A stretch of DNA of 64,000 nt, taken from Streptococcus mitis (GTDB taxonomy: Bacteria; Bacillota; Bacilli; Lactobacillales; Streptococcaceae). The translations under genes were made by a program, and so were the position numbers. Positions 1 through 13,317 of this stretch are shown here, one piece after another (within the stretch, counting starts at the first letter, position 1; each line of letters begins with the position of its first letter). The stretch covers positions 887,001 through 951,000 of the forward strand of contig NZ_CP067992.1 of assembly GCF_016658865.1 (NCBI RefSeq), in the 5' to 3' direction. The notes below the pieces were generated by a model. That model was not told where the DNA came from, ran no database searches, and saw nothing but the letters and a program-made list of their open reading frames with translations.

Positions 1-15
1 AAAGGAGAATTCGTC

Positions 16-216
16 ATGAATTTAACATTTTTCGGTCTATGTCTTGCCTGTATGGGTGTATCTCTTGGTGAAGGTATGTTGATGAACGGTTTGTTGAAAT
101 CAGTTGCTCGCCAACCAGATATCATCTCAGAACTACGTAGTTTGATGATCCTAGGGGTTGCCTTTATTGAAGGTACTTTCTTCGTTACTCTTGTCTTTTC
201 ATTTATCATCAAATAA
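16..216 (+). CDS. atpE: F0F1 ATP synthase subunit c
   Basis: This 66-residue protein is the proton-carrying ring subunit of the membrane F0 sector. It consists of two hydrophobic helices joined by a polar loop (ARQPD, residues 31-35), the hallmark of c subunits. The proton-binding carboxylate is E52 in the second helix (GVAFIEGTF). V48, A49 and F50, positions where substitutions give optochin resistance in pneumococci, look wild-type for the group. An AGGAG ribosome site lies at 3-7. It is the first gene of atpEBFHAGDC; the promoter lies before the window. The 66-residue length matches streptococcal c subunits rather than the longer enterobacterial ones. Confidence 0.96.
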   Translation: MNLTFFGLCLACMGVSLGEGMLMNGLLKSVARQPDIISELRSLMILGVAFIEGTFFVTLVFSFIIK

Positions 217-249
217 AAGAAGTATAAATTGAAAAAGGGAGGATTTTAG

Positions 250-960
250 ATGGAAGAAAGTATTAATCCAACCATCAATATTGGTCCTGTTACCTTTAAT
301 TTAACCATAGTAGTTTTGACTTTGTTGACTGTAGCACTTATTTTTGGCTTTATTTATTGGGCAACTCGAAATATGACTTTGAGACCCACAGGAAAACAAA
401 ATGTATTAGAGTATTTATTTGATTTTGTTGTTGGATTTACAAAATCAAACCTTGGTCCAATGATAAAGGATTATTCTCTCTTTTATTTCTGTTTATTCCT
501 ATTTATGGCCATTGCAAATAATATTGGCTTAATGGCTAGAATTCAGACTACAGATGGTGTAAATCTTTGGACCTCACCAACAGCAAATTTGTCATTTGAC
601 TTGGTCTTGTCTTTTACAATTATCTTAATGACCCACGTAGAAGGAATTCGTCGTCGTGGAATCAAAAAGTATTTAAAAGCATTTGTAACACCAGGTTTTA
701 TGACACCAATGAATCTCTTGGAAGAAGTTACCAATCTCCTTTCACTTGCATTGCGGGTCTTTGGTAATATCTTTGCAGGGGAAGTGATGGCAAGTATGTT
801 AGTCCTACTTTCTCATCAGGCCTTCTATTGGTATCCTATTGCTTTTGGAACAAATCTAATCTGGACTGCATTTTCTGTTTTTATTTCTTGTGTACAAGCA
901 TATGTATTTACATTGTTATCTTCAATGTACCTAGGAAATAAAATTAATGATGAAGAATAG
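250..960 (+). CDS. atpB: F0F1 ATP synthase subunit a
   Basis: This is a 236-residue polytopic membrane protein that forms the proton half-channels against the c ring. Five or more hydrophobic segments can be seen. The conserved functional stretch [15 protein letters not shown] near residues 165-180 contains the essential arginine of the family (LALRVFGN). A GGGAGG ribosome site lies about 7 bases before the ATG. It sits 33 bp after atpE and 13 bp before atpF in a tight operon. Its length is close to the 238 residues usual in streptococci. Identification is secure from motif and context. Confidence 0.96.
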   Translation: MEESINPTINIGPVTFNLTIVVLTLLTVALIFGFIYWATRNMTLRPTGKQNVLEYLFDFVVGFTKSNLGPMIKDYSLFYFCLFLFMAIANNIGLMARIQTTDGVNLWTSPTANLSFDLVLSFTIILMTHVEGIRRRGIKKYLKAFVTPGFMTPMNLLEEVTNLLSLALRVFGNIFAGEVMASMLVLLSHQAFYWYPIAFGTNLIWTAFSVFISCVQAYVFTLLSSMYLGNKINDEE

Positions 961-973
961 AAAGGAGTAGTTT

Positions 974-1467
974 ATGAATGTAACAGTAGGTGAATTACTT
1001 GGTGATTTTATACTAATCGCTGGTTCCTTTATTCTCTTGCTAGTCTTGGTTAAGAAATACGCTTGGTCAAATTTGACTAGTATTTTCGAACAAAGAGCAG
1101 AAAAAATTGCAGCAGATATTGACGGAGCTGAACAAGCACGTCAAAAAGCAGAAGTATTGGCTCAGAAACGCGAAGATGAATTGGCTGGTAGCCGTAAAGA
1201 AGCTAAGACAATCATTGAGAATGCGAAAGAAACAGCTGAGAAAAGCAAAGCTAGTATTTTAGCAGATGCTAAGCTAGAAGCAGGACGCTTGAAAGAAAAA
1301 GCGAACCAAGAAATTGCTCAAAATAAAGCTGAAGCTTTACAAAGCGTTAAGGGTGAGGTAGCAGATTTGACAATCAGCTTGGCTGGTAAAATCATCTCAC
1401 AAAACCTTGACGGTCATGCCCATAAAGAACTCATTGATCAGTATATCGATCAGTTAGGAGAAGCTTA

Positions 1468-1468
<1 letters not shown>
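974..1468 (+). CDS. atpF: F0F1 ATP synthase subunit b
   Basis: A 164-residue peripheral-stalk subunit. One N-terminal transmembrane helix (about residues 8-27) is followed by a long, highly charged helical region rich in A, E, K and R (about 40-160), the expected dimeric coiled coil that reaches from the membrane to F1. AAAGGAG at 960-966 is the ribosome site. The stop codon shares one base with the start of atpH, consistent with translational coupling. Only one b gene is present, so the stalk is presumably a homodimer, as in other Firmicutes. Confidence 0.95.
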
Positions 1469-3524
<2,056 letters not shown>

Positions 3525-3539
3525 GAATAGAGGTGTCAG

Positions 3540-4418
3540 ATGGCAGTATCTCTAAATGATATTAAAACAAAAATCGCCTCAACAAAAAATACGAGTCAAA
3601 TCACTAATGCCATGCAGATGGTATCAGCTGCTAAGCTAGGTCGTTCTGAAGAAGCTGCTCGCAACTTCCAAGTTTATGCTCAGAAAGTTCGTAAACTTTT
3701 GACGGATATTCTTCATGGTAATGGAGCTGGTAGTTCAACCAATCCGATGTTGATTAGCCGTCCAGTTAAGAAGACAGGCTATATCGTCATTACTTCAGAC
3801 CGCGGTTTGGTTGGAGGTTATAATTCCTCTATTCTGAAAGCCGTTATGGAGCTGAAAGAAGAATACCATCCAGACGGTAAAGGTTTTGAAATGATCTGTA
3901 TTGGTGGAATGGGAGCTGATTTCTTTAAAGCTCGTGGTATTCAACCACTTTATGAACTACGTGGCTTGGCAGATCAACCAAGCTTTGATGAAGTTCGTAA
4001 GATTATTTCAAAAACTGTTGAAATGTACCAAAATGAACTTTTTGATGAACTCTATGTCTGCTATAACCATCATGTCAATACGCTAACCAGTCAAATGCGT
4101 GTGGAACAAATGCTTCCAATTGTTGACTTGGATCCAAATGAAGCAGATGACAATTACAGCTTGACCTTTGAATTGGAAACTAGCCGTGAAGAAATTTTGG
4201 AGCAGTTGTTGCCTCAGTTTGCAGAAAGTATGATTTATGGTGCTATTATCGATGCTAAGACAGCTGAAAATGCTGCTGGTATGACAGCCATGCAAACAGC
4301 GACAGATAATGCTAAGAAAGTCATTAATGATTTGACAATTCAGTATAACCGTGCCAGACAGGCGGCGATTACACAAGAAATTACAGAAATCGTAGCAGGA
4401 GCTAGTGCCTTAGAATAG
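3540..4418 (+). CDS. atpG: F0F1 ATP synthase subunit gamma
   Basis: A 292-residue central rotor shaft. The N-terminal helix has the canonical form [20 protein letters not shown] followed by [13 protein letters not shown], and the C-terminal helix ends [19 protein letters not shown]; together these form the antiparallel coiled coil inside the alpha/beta hexamer. The signature [10 protein letters not shown] occurs near residue 83. Its end lies inside a stem-loop (see 4402-4425), after which there is an unusually long 85-base gap before atpD. Confidence 0.97.
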   Translation: MAVSLNDIKTKIASTKNTSQITNAMQMVSAAKLGRSEEAARNFQVYAQKVRKLLTDILHGNGAGSSTNPMLISRPVKKTGYIVITSDRGLVGGYNSSILKAVMELKEEYHPDGKGFEMICIGGMGADFFKARGIQPLYELRGLADQPSFDEVRKIISKTVEMYQNELFDELYVCYNHHVNTLTSQMRVEQMLPIVDLDPNEADDNYSLTFELETSREEILEQLLPQFAESMIYGAIIDAKTAENAAGMTAMQTATDNAKKVINDLTIQYNRARQAAITQEITEIVAGASALE

Positions 4419-4425
4419 GCACTAG
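4402..4425 (+). promoter_or_regulatory. Stem-loop spanning the atpG stop codon
   Basis: CTAGTGCC at 4402-4409 pairs perfectly with GGCACTAG at 4418-4425, with the atpG stop codon in the loop/stem boundary. No T-run follows, so it is unlikely to terminate. A second small inverted repeat (CCTAG..CTAGG) lies near 4453-4468. The gap atpG-atpD is the longest inside the operon. A role in mRNA processing, stability or balancing gamma and beta synthesis is inference. Confidence 0.5.
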
Positions 4426-4494
4426 TCCAGCTCGTATGAAAATGAACTTAGGACCTAGTTAAGCTAGGGACCGACAGTATCTTATATAGAATAG

Positions 4495-5910
<1,416 letters not shown>

Positions 5911-5920
5911 GAGGTGATCT

Positions 5921-6340
5921 ATGGCTCAGTTAACTGTCCAGATCGTGACACCAGATGGTCTCGTCTATGATCACCATGCCAGCTTTGTATCAGTTCGAAC
6001 TCTGGATGGTGAGATGGGAATCTTGCCACGACATGAAAATATGATTGCAGTCTTAGCAGTTGATGAGGTTAAGGTTAAACGTGTAGATGATGAAAATCAC
6101 GTGAACTGGATTGCAGTAAACGGAGGTGTTATCGAAGTTGCCAATGGCGTTGTCACAATTGTTGCTGACTCTGCAGAACGTGCTCGTGATATCGACGTTA
6201 GTCGTGCAGAACGTGCCAAGCTTCGAGCAGAGCGTGAAATTGAAGAAGCACAAGACAAACACTTGATTGACCAAGAACGTCGTGCGAAGATTGCACTGCA
6301 ACGTGCCATTAACCGTATTAATGTCGGAAATAGACTATAA
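5921..6340 (+). CDS. atpC: F0F1 ATP synthase subunit epsilon
   Basis: A 139-residue F1 rotor-associated subunit that couples gamma to the c ring and can inhibit ATP hydrolysis. The N-terminal beta-sandwich begins [20 protein letters not shown] and contains the usual [16 protein letters not shown] region (about residues 30-47). The C-terminal half (about 90-139) is two charged helices rich in R, E and A. It is the last gene of the operon and is followed by a strong terminator at 6342. Confidence 0.96.
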   Translation: MAQLTVQIVTPDGLVYDHHASFVSVRTLDGEMGILPRHENMIAVLAVDEVKVKRVDDENHVNWIAVNGGVIEVANGVVTIVADSAERARDIDVSRAERAKLRAEREIEEAQDKHLIDQERRAKIALQRAINRINVGNRL

Positions 6341-6341
6341 G

Positions 6342-6376
6342 AAAAAAATGAACTTGAGTTACCAAGTTCATTTTTT
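6342..6376 (+). terminator. Terminator of the atp operon
   Basis: AAAAAATGAACTTG pairs with CAAGTTCATTTTTT around a short AGTTAC loop, and the descending arm supplies the T-run. It begins immediately after the atpC stop. The symmetric A/T arms suggest it could work in both directions, but no reverse gene ends here. Confidence 0.85.
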
Positions 6377-6534
6377 ATGTTTTCTTAAGGGTAAAACTGA
6401 TGAAAAATTAGAATCGTCTATTGATATAAAAGATAAAAAAAGATAGCATAATTCAAATTGCGTAGCAGAAATCATACAAATGAAATTGATTATAGTAAAA
6501 TAGGATTAGAATTATTAAGAAAGTTGGTTTTTTA

Positions 6535-7242
6535 TTGGAAACGATAGTATTTTCAATCTCCGTTTTTTTAGCAGGGATCTTGTCCTTCTTTTCCCCTTGC
6601 ATTTTTCCTCTGTTACCTGTTTATACTGGAATTTTATTGGATGATCAGGAAAGTGCAAAAAGCTTCTCTCTGTTTGGAAGAAAAGTCGCTTGGTCAGGCT
6701 TGATTCGAACGCTGTGCTTTATTGCAGGTATTTCTCTCATTTTCTTTATCTTAGGATTTGGTGCGGGTTACTTTGGTAATATTCTCTATGCCAATTGGTT
6801 TCGCTATACCATGGGAACGATTATTATCATTTTAGGTTTACACCAGATGGAAATTTTTCATTTTAAGAAATTAGAGGTTCAAAAAAGCTTTACCTTTAAA
6901 AAATCAGATTCTAATCGTTATTGGTCAGCTTTTTTACTTGGTATTACCTTCAGCTTTGGTTGGACGCCTTGTATTGGTCCAGTTTTAAGTTCTGTTTTAG
7001 CACTTGCGGCTTCTGGAGGCAATGGCGCTTGGCAAGGAGCGATTTATACCTTGATTTACACTCTTGGGATGGCCATTCCTTTCTTGGTCTTGGCCTTAGC
7101 TTCAGGCGTAGTGATGCCTTATTTTAGTAAAATCAAGCGTCATATGATGCTACTAAAGAAAATTGGTGGTTTCCTCATTATTTTAATGGGAATTTTGTTA
7201 CTATTAGGACAAGTAAATGTTCTAGCTGGTATTTTTGAATAA
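6535..7242 (+). CDS. ccdA: CcdA-type thiol-disulfide transmembrane transporter (TTG start)
   Basis: A 235-residue, six-TM member of the DsbD-beta/CcdA family that carries reducing equivalents from cytoplasmic thioredoxin to the outside of the membrane. The two redox cysteines sit in the family motifs FFSPCIFPLLP (about residues 18-28) and FGWTPCIGPVLSS (about 140-152). Translation appears to start at TTG (6535) after a weak AAGAAAG. It lies 11 bases before a thioredoxin-like lipoprotein, its likely electron acceptor. Together they resemble the pneumococcal ccdA2-etrx2 pair; no msrAB gene follows, unlike the ccdA1 locus. The copy number assignment is from memory. Confidence 0.85.
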   Translation: METIVFSISVFLAGILSFFSPCIFPLLPVYTGILLDDQESAKSFSLFGRKVAWSGLIRTLCFIAGISLIFFILGFGAGYFGNILYANWFRYTMGTIIIILGLHQMEIFHFKKLEVQKSFTFKKSDSNRYWSAFLLGITFSFGWTPCIGPVLSSVLALAASGGNGAWQGAIYTLIYTLGMAIPFLVLALASGVVMPYFSKIKRHMMLLKKIGGFLIILMGILLLLGQVNVLAGIFE

Positions 7243-7253
7243 AGGAGAAAAAG

Positions 7254-7820
7254 ATGAAAAAAGTAATGTTTGCTGGCTTAAGCCTCTTGTCATTAGTAGT
7301 ATTGATGGCCTGTGGCGAGGAAGAGACTAAAAAGACTCAAGCACCAGAACAATCCCCAAAACAACACCAACAAACGACTGTACAACAAATTGCTGTTGGG
7401 AAAGAGGCCCCAGACTTTACATTGCAATCAATGGATGGCAAAGAAGTCAAGTTATCTGATTTTAAGGGAAAAAAAGTCTACTTGAAGTTTTGGGCTTCAT
7501 GGTGTGGCCCATGTAAGAAAAGTATGCCAGAGTTGATGGAATTAGCTGCGAAACAAGATCGTGATTTCGAAATTCTTAGTGTCATTGCACCAGGAATTCA
7601 AGGTGAAAAAACTGTCGAGCAATTTCCACAATGGTTCCAAGATCAAGGATATAAAGATATCCCAGTACTTTATGACACAAAAGGAACCACCTTCCAAGCT
7701 TATCAAATTCGAAGCATTCCTACAGAATACCTGATTGATAGTCAAGGAAAGATTGGAAAGATTCAATTTGGTGTCATCAGCAACGAGGATGCAGAAGCAG
7801 CCTTTAAAGAAATGAACTAG
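7254..7820 (+). CDS. etrx2: Thioredoxin-family surface lipoprotein (Etrx/TlpA-like)
   Basis: A 188-residue extracytoplasmic redoxin. A lipoprotein signal peptide ends at the lipobox LMAC (C20), followed by a Q/K/T-rich tether to about residue 45 and an AhpC/TSA-TlpA thioredoxin fold. The active site is WASWCGPCKK (near residue 85), with the cis-proline region SIPTEYLID near 160. It should be kept reduced by the upstream CcdA and pass electrons to surface methionine sulfoxide reductases; that partner is known for pneumococcal Etrx proteins, not shown here. AAAGGAG precedes the ATG. A hairpin terminator follows. Confidence 0.82.
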   Translation: MKKVMFAGLSLLSLVVLMACGEEETKKTQAPEQSPKQHQQTTVQQIAVGKEAPDFTLQSMDGKEVKLSDFKGKKVYLKFWASWCGPCKKSMPELMELAAKQDRDFEILSVIAPGIQGEKTVEQFPQWFQDQGYKDIPVLYDTKGTTFQAYQIRSIPTEYLIDSQGKIGKIQFGVISNEDAEAAFKEMN

Positions 7821-7852
7821 AATCAAGATTTTAAAATAGTATTTATACAATC

Positions 7853-7900
7853 AATCCCCTAGATTTTAGATAGTATTAATCTAAGATTTAGGGGATTTTT
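7853..7900 (+). terminator. Terminator of ccdA-etrx
   Basis: AATCCCCTA (7853-7861) pairs with TAGGGGATT (7889-7897), partly extended inward by AGATTTTAGA/TCTAAGATT, and runs into TTTTTG. It lies 33 bases after the lipoprotein stop. Confidence 0.75.
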
Positions 7901-7920
7901 GCTATCAATAAATTAAGTTT

Positions 7921-7968
7921 AAAAAAAGAAGGGAGTTCTGTATTATACAGATTCCCCTTCTTTTTCTT
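7921..7968 (-). terminator. Terminator of dacA, probably bidirectional
   Basis: AAAAAAAGAAGGG pairs with CCCTTCTTTTTCTTT with an inner CTGTA/TACAG arm. Read on the reverse strand the hairpin ends in a T-run about 45 bases past the dacA stop. It lies back to back with the ccdA-etrx terminator. Confidence 0.7.
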
Positions 7969-8010
7969 TAAACATAATATTTATTTTTTAGCTTTAAGAA
8001 GTTTATTATA

Positions 8011-9252
8011 TCATAGCTTCTCGTTGATAAAGCGGATAAACTGATTCCACCAAACTTTTAAGAAGAAGGCTTTTTCAACTTTCTTTTCTGCTACCATTTC
8101 AAAACTAGGACGTTCTGTAGTGATGTAACCTTGACCAATCAAATCATTGTCTTCATAAGTTAAATGGCCAACCATTGTTCCAGCTTCAAGTGGTGCTAGG
8201 ATTGCTTTAGAATCAGGTGTGAATTGAACAGATTGAGAAGATTGATTCCCAATGCGTTCAATTAGAGAGATATCATCTTTGGCAACAGCAGTGACTGTAT
8301 CTTCTTTTCCGTCTTGTACAGGGACTTTGCTATCTTGATAGGCATCACCTTTCTGAACGATTTTGCGAAGTGTGAATGTAGAAGAGATATAATCTATTAG
8401 TGAAGATGTAGCTGTGAAGCGAGCGTAAGGATTATTGTCTTGATGATCCGCATTCAAAACAACTGTGATAACCCTCATGCCTTTTTCGACAGTAGTACCA
8501 ACAAAAGACTCTCCAGCCTTATCTGTGGTCCCTGTTTTTAATCCATCAAAACCACCGCGATAAGCAGGCATACCCTCTAACATGTAATTGGTAGAAGTGA
8601 TTGTCATTCCAGCAAAAGTAGAAGAAGGTTTTTTCGTGATTTCTAAGACTTGTGGGTATTTTTTGATGAGGTTGCGAGCAACGATAGCGACATCATAAGC
8701 ACTGAGCTTATTTTCCTCATCTTTTTTAGAGCCTGGGTAAATGTTGTCACCTAGACTCTCATTGTTAAGCCCCGTCGTATTGACAACAGTTGCATCCGAA
8801 ATTCCCCATTCCAAGAGTTTTGCCCGCATCATATCGACGAAATCTTTTTCTGAGCCTGCAATTTTCTCAGCTAGCGCAATAGCCGCACTGTTGGCGCTAG
8901 ATACCAGGGTTGCCTCAAGTAGTTGTTCGACGGTATAATTACGAGCTTCCATAGGAACGTTACTCGCTTCAGAATTTGTCGTTAATTTGTAAGGATAATC
9001 AGAAATATCTACCGGAGTTGATAGTGTAATACTGCCGTTTTCCAAGGCTTCATAGACAAGATAAACAGTAATTAACTTTGTGATTGAAGCAATTTCAACT
9101 GGCTGGGTTGCATCTTTCTCATAGAGAATTTTACCAGTATTTGCCTCAACAGCAATTGCATGTTTGGCAGCAATATTAAAATCTTGAGCAGCAACAGTAG
9201 ATGCTGAGCCAATAACGGAAAGGCTTAAAAGAGTTAAAAATATTTTTTTCAT
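8011..9252 (-). CDS. dacA: D-alanyl-D-alanine carboxypeptidase, PBP3-type
   Basis: A 413-residue low-molecular-weight penicillin-binding protein that trims the terminal D-Ala from peptidoglycan pentapeptides. A signal peptide covers about residues 1-22 (cleavage near VAAQ). The active-site motifs are all present: SITK at S56-K59, SAN at 119-121 and KTG at 239-241. A C-terminal beta domain (about 290-395) and a terminal amphipathic helix (FLKVWWNQFIRFINE) for membrane attachment follow. Length equals pneumococcal PBP3. No Shine-Dalgarno sequence precedes the ATG; a promoter lies almost on the start codon. Confidence 0.95.
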   Translation of the reverse strand: MKKIFLTLLSLSVIGSASTVAAQDFNIAAKHAIAVEANTGKILYEKDATQPVEIASITKLITVYLVYEALENGSITLSTPVDISDYPYKLTTNSEASNVPMEARNYTVEQLLEATLVSSANSAAIALAEKIAGSEKDFVDMMRAKLLEWGISDATVVNTTGLNNESLGDNIYPGSKKDEENKLSAYDVAIVARNLIKKYPQVLEITKKPSSTFAGMTITSTNYMLEGMPAYRGGFDGLKTGTTDKAGESFVGTTVEKGMRVITVVLNADHQDNNPYARFTATSSLIDYISSTFTLRKIVQKGDAYQDSKVPVQDGKEDTVTAVAKDDISLIERIGNQSSQSVQFTPDSKAILAPLEAGTMVGHLTYEDNDLIGQGYITTERPSFEMVAEKKVEKAFFLKVWWNQFIRFINEKL

Positions 9253-9261
9253 AGTAAGTTT

Positions 9262-9270
9262 ATTCTATCA
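9262..9270 (-). promoter_or_regulatory. Extended -10 promoter of dacA, near-leaderless
   Basis: On the reverse strand TGATAGAAT forms an extended -10 element. Only nine bases (AAACTTACT) separate the TAGAAT hexamer from the dacA ATG, so transcription would begin within about three bases of the start codon. No ribosome site is present in that interval. No good -35 box is seen. Confidence 0.5.
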
Positions 9271-9354
9271 TAAAGAAAAAAATATTCCCAGTTTCATGAT
9301 AGAAGAAAGAAGCTTTTTTGAAAGTGTGGTAAAATAGATGAATGGAGGTACTTC

Positions 9355-10464
9355 ATGTTTCGTAAGAATAAATTATTTTTTTGGACCAGTGAGATTTTAC
9401 TATTAACCATCATCTTCTATTTATGGAGACAGATGGGAGCGATTATTACACCTTTTGTAAGCGTTGCAAACACTATAATGATTCCCTTTCTTTTAGGTGG
9501 TTTTTTATATTATTTGACCAATCCTATTGTAAATTTTTTACAAAAGTATTTCAAAATTAACCGTATCATTGGTATTTTACTAACCTTGTGTACCTTGGTC
9601 TGGGGGCTAGTTATTGGGGTAGTCTATCTTTTACCGATTTTGATTAATCAGTTGACCAGTTTGATAGCAACAAGTCAGACAATTTATAGTCGTTTGCAAG
9701 ATTTGATTGTGGATTTATCTACTTATCCAGCCTTTCAAAATTTAGATATTCAAGCGACAATTCAACAATTAAATCTATCCTATGTAGATATTCTACAAAA
9801 TATCTTAAATAGTGTGACGAATAGTGTTGGAAGTGTCTTATCTGCGCTCTTTAGTACTGTTTTGATTATTATCATGACCCCTGTGTTCTTAATTTATTTT
9901 TTGTTAGACGGTAACAAGTTCTTGCCGATGCTTGAACGTACTGTTTTAAAGAGAGATAAGCTACATATTGCAGGCCTATTAAAGAATTTGAATGCGACAA
10001 TTGCTCGCTATATTAGTGGAGTTGCAATTGATGCGATTATTATTGGGTGTTTGGCCTTTATTGGATATAGTATTATTGGTTTAAAATATGCTTTGGTCTT
10101 CGCCATCTTTTCAGGATTAGCCAATCTCATTCCTTATGTGGGACCAAGTATTGGCTTGATTCCAATGATTATCGCTAATGTCTTTACTGATCCTCATAGA
10201 ATGCTGATTGCAGTTGTTTATATGCTAATTATTCAACAAGTGGATGGAAATATTCTCTACCCTCGAATCGTTGGTGGGGTAATGAAGGTTCATCCAATTA
10301 CGATTTTAGTATTACTTTTGTTATCAAGTAATATCTATGGTGTCATTGGTATGATTGTCGCTGTACCAACCTATTCTATCTTGAAAGAAATTTCTAAGTT
10401 CTTATCTCGCTTGTATGAAAATCACAAAATAATGAAAGAACGAGAAAGAGAATTAGCCAAGTAA
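9355..10464 (+). CDS. AI-2E family transporter (first copy)
   Basis: A 369-residue polytopic membrane protein of the AI-2E/YdbT-like family (PF01594). There are two N-terminal TM helices, a soluble helical segment (about residues 105-150, LQDLIVDLS onward), then five or six more TM helices. The signature region near residues 245-275 reads FSGLANLIPYVGPSIGLIP. Substrates in this family vary (AI-2 export, Na+/H+ antiport, others), so none is assigned. GGAGG precedes the ATG, and an extended -10 (TGGTAAAAT, 9327-9335) lies just upstream. A paralogue is at 13318. Confidence 0.85.
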   Translation: MFRKNKLFFWTSEILLLTIIFYLWRQMGAIITPFVSVANTIMIPFLLGGFLYYLTNPIVNFLQKYFKINRIIGILLTLCTLVWGLVIGVVYLLPILINQLTSLIATSQTIYSRLQDLIVDLSTYPAFQNLDIQATIQQLNLSYVDILQNILNSVTNSVGSVLSALFSTVLIIIMTPVFLIYFLLDGNKFLPMLERTVLKRDKLHIAGLLKNLNATIARYISGVAIDAIIIGCLAFIGYSIIGLKYALVFAIFSGLANLIPYVGPSIGLIPMIIANVFTDPHRMLIAVVYMLIIQQVDGNILYPRIVGGVMKVHPITILVLLLLSSNIYGVIGMIVAVPTYSILKEISKFLSRLYENHKIMKERERELAK

Positions 10465-10491
10465 AAGTCAGGAAATTCCTGATTTTTCTTT
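10463..10491 (+). terminator. Terminator after the first AI-2E transporter
   Basis: TCAGGAA pairs with TTCCTGA directly, followed by TTTTTCTTTTT. It begins within five bases of the stop codon. Confidence 0.8.
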
Positions 10492-10571
10492 TTATTTAGG
10501 CAAGTGATAGGAGTGGAAGTGCCGTTTAGATTAGTAGATTAAGAATAATTCACAAAAACTTTGTAAAACAC

Positions 10572-10599
10572 TTGCAATTTAGCTGAAATTTGATAAAAT
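10572..10599 (+). promoter_or_regulatory. Promoter of tuf
   Basis: TTGCAA (10572-10577) and TAAAAT (10594-10599) are 16 bases apart. The predicted leader is about 65 bases and ends in a TTGGAGG ribosome site at 10653-10659. Confidence 0.7.
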
Positions 10600-10670
10600 A
10601 GTAAGGAAAGTTAGACTGTATTGCCTACTGTCTATCTATAAAATATATTTTATTGGAGGCTTTTACTCAA

Positions 10671-11867
<1,197 letters not shown>

Positions 11868-11909
11868 TTCGATTTAGTTCCCAGAAGAACAATTATTTAA
11901 GTCAGACAC

Positions 11910-11943
11910 TAAAAGAATCTTGCTTTGCAAGGTTCTTTTTCAT
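11910..11943 (+). terminator. Terminator of tuf
   Basis: AAAAGAATCTTGC pairs with GCAAGGTTCTTTTT around a TTT loop and ends in a T-run, 43 bases after the stop codon. Confidence 0.85.
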
Positions 11944-12077
11944 TATGTCACTATTAGTCCGTCTAGCTCCGTTAGGTGTGAGACAAATAAATGATGGCTG
12001 TGAAATATTTTTACTTTTCATGGAAAAATTGTTTTGAGAAAGATTCCATCTTTTTTTTGGGAGTAATTTGTAGATAT

Positions 12078-12109
12078 AAAAAAGACAAACACTAAAATAA
12101 TGTTTGTCT
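12078..12109 (-). terminator. Terminator of the lactonase gene
   Basis: Read on the reverse strand, AGACAAACA pairs with TGTTTGTCT and is followed by TTTTTTAT. Almost the same 33-base sequence ends ldh at 16301-16333, with one base different in the loop. About 130 bases upstream of it (11944-12077) I see nothing recognisable. Confidence 0.8.
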
Positions 12110-12149
12110 ATGGTGTGTAGAACTTGTTAGAAGTGTGGTTATAATTGTC

Positions 12150-13163
12150 TTAATTAGCAAATCTGATGCAGACCGCTTCTGGGACATGGAAGTCATTAGA
12201 AAGTTCTGCTAGACGACCAGTTTCAGGATTGCGTTTAAAGACGGTTGCATTGTCAGAGTCTTGATGGATAGCAATGACAAATTCTTGATCCGGTGTCAAA
12301 TCAAAATCACGTGGAGTCTGACCATGAGTCGGAACGATTTCTAACAACTCTAAACTACCGTCCGCAAGGATTGTATATACTGCGATAGAATCATGACCAC
12401 GGTTAGAAGCGTAGAGATATTTACCGTCTTTAGAGAGACGAATAGCAGCAGTTCCATTAAAGCCTTCATAACCGTCTGGTAGAGTTGAAATGACTTGCAT
12501 ACGTTCAAATTCACCAACACCATCGTAGATTAGAACCTCGATAGTACTATTAAGTTCACAAATGAGATAAGCGATTTTATAGTGGTTATGGAAAATGATA
12601 TGGCGTGAGCCTGCTCCTGGCTGGCTATGGTAGGTATAGAGTTTAGATAATTTTCCTTCTTGATCAAGATCATAAGTGATGACTTGGTCAGTTCCCAAGT
12701 CGCAAGTCACTAGATAGTGGTCAGGTGTTAAATCTGTATAGTGAACATGTGGAGAAGCTTGATTTTCATGTGGACCTTGGCCACTGTGTTGATCCACATC
12801 ACTAAGTAGAAGACGACCATCTTCCTGACGTTTATAAACAAGGACCTGTCCCTTGTGGTAGTTTGCTGCGTACACCAAATCACGCTTTTCATCAACGGCA
12901 ACATAACAGTGGGGTGCTCCCTCTTCCACGACATGATTTAATAAGGTACCGTCAGTTTGATAGGCAGCGATTCCTCCCTTATTGTCTTGACTACCAACGG
13001 TGTATAAATGTTGGTGCTGATCAAAAGCAAGATAGGTTGGACTTGGTTCAGGAGCAAAAAGTTTTAGATTTGCAAGTTGACCAGTTTCTGTATCAAAGTC
13101 CGTTTTGTAAATCCCTTGGGAAGTACGACGTGTGTATGTTCCAAAATAAACAGTTTCTTTCAT
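12150..13163 (-). CDS. pgl: Lactonase family protein (6-phosphogluconolactonase-like beta-propeller)
   Basis: A 337-residue protein of the seven-bladed propeller lactonase family (PF10282), in which YbhE/Pgl hydrolyses 6-phosphogluconolactone. Family features include the N-terminal VYFGTYTRRTSQGIY, the repeated blades, HHI/RHIIFHNH near residue 190, and the C-terminal GQTPRDFDLTPDQEFVI near 290. No signal peptide, so it is cytoplasmic. On the reverse strand TGATATAAT (13193-13201) is an extended -10 and AGAGG the ribosome site. It stands alone between two transporter genes. The exact substrate is inferred from the family. Confidence 0.75.
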   Translation of the reverse strand: MKETVYFGTYTRRTSQGIYKTDFDTETGQLANLKLFAPEPSPTYLAFDQHQHLYTVGSQDNKGGIAAYQTDGTLLNHVVEEGAPHCYVAVDEKRDLVYAANYHKGQVLVYKRQEDGRLLLSDVDQHSGQGPHENQASPHVHYTDLTPDHYLVTCDLGTDQVITYDLDQEGKLSKLYTYHSQPGAGSRHIIFHNHYKIAYLICELNSTIEVLIYDGVGEFERMQVISTLPDGYEGFNGTAAIRLSKDGKYLYASNRGHDSIAVYTILADGSLELLEIVPTHGQTPRDFDLTPDQEFVIAIHQDSDNATVFKRNPETGRLAELSNDFHVPEAVCIRFAN

Positions 13164-13317
13164 AACTTTACCTCTATATAAAAGATAAGACTATTATATC
13201 ACAAAATGAATTTATAATATGCTATGCGGTGCAATTCAATGGAATGTAAGCACTTTAAAAAACAGTTATTTTGATTTAAAAATGGTATAATGAGAGAATA
13301 ATAGAAAGGAAGTATTT

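Noticed and set aside
7254..7820. A methionine sulfoxide reductase fused to or following the thioredoxin lipoprotein.
   Set aside because: The next gene is the convergent dacA and the lipoprotein ends after one redoxin domain.
10653..10670. An in-frame TTG start 18 bases before the tuf ATG.
   Set aside because: It overlaps the GGAGG ribosome site and adds residues absent from EF-Tu; the ATG at 10671 is standard.
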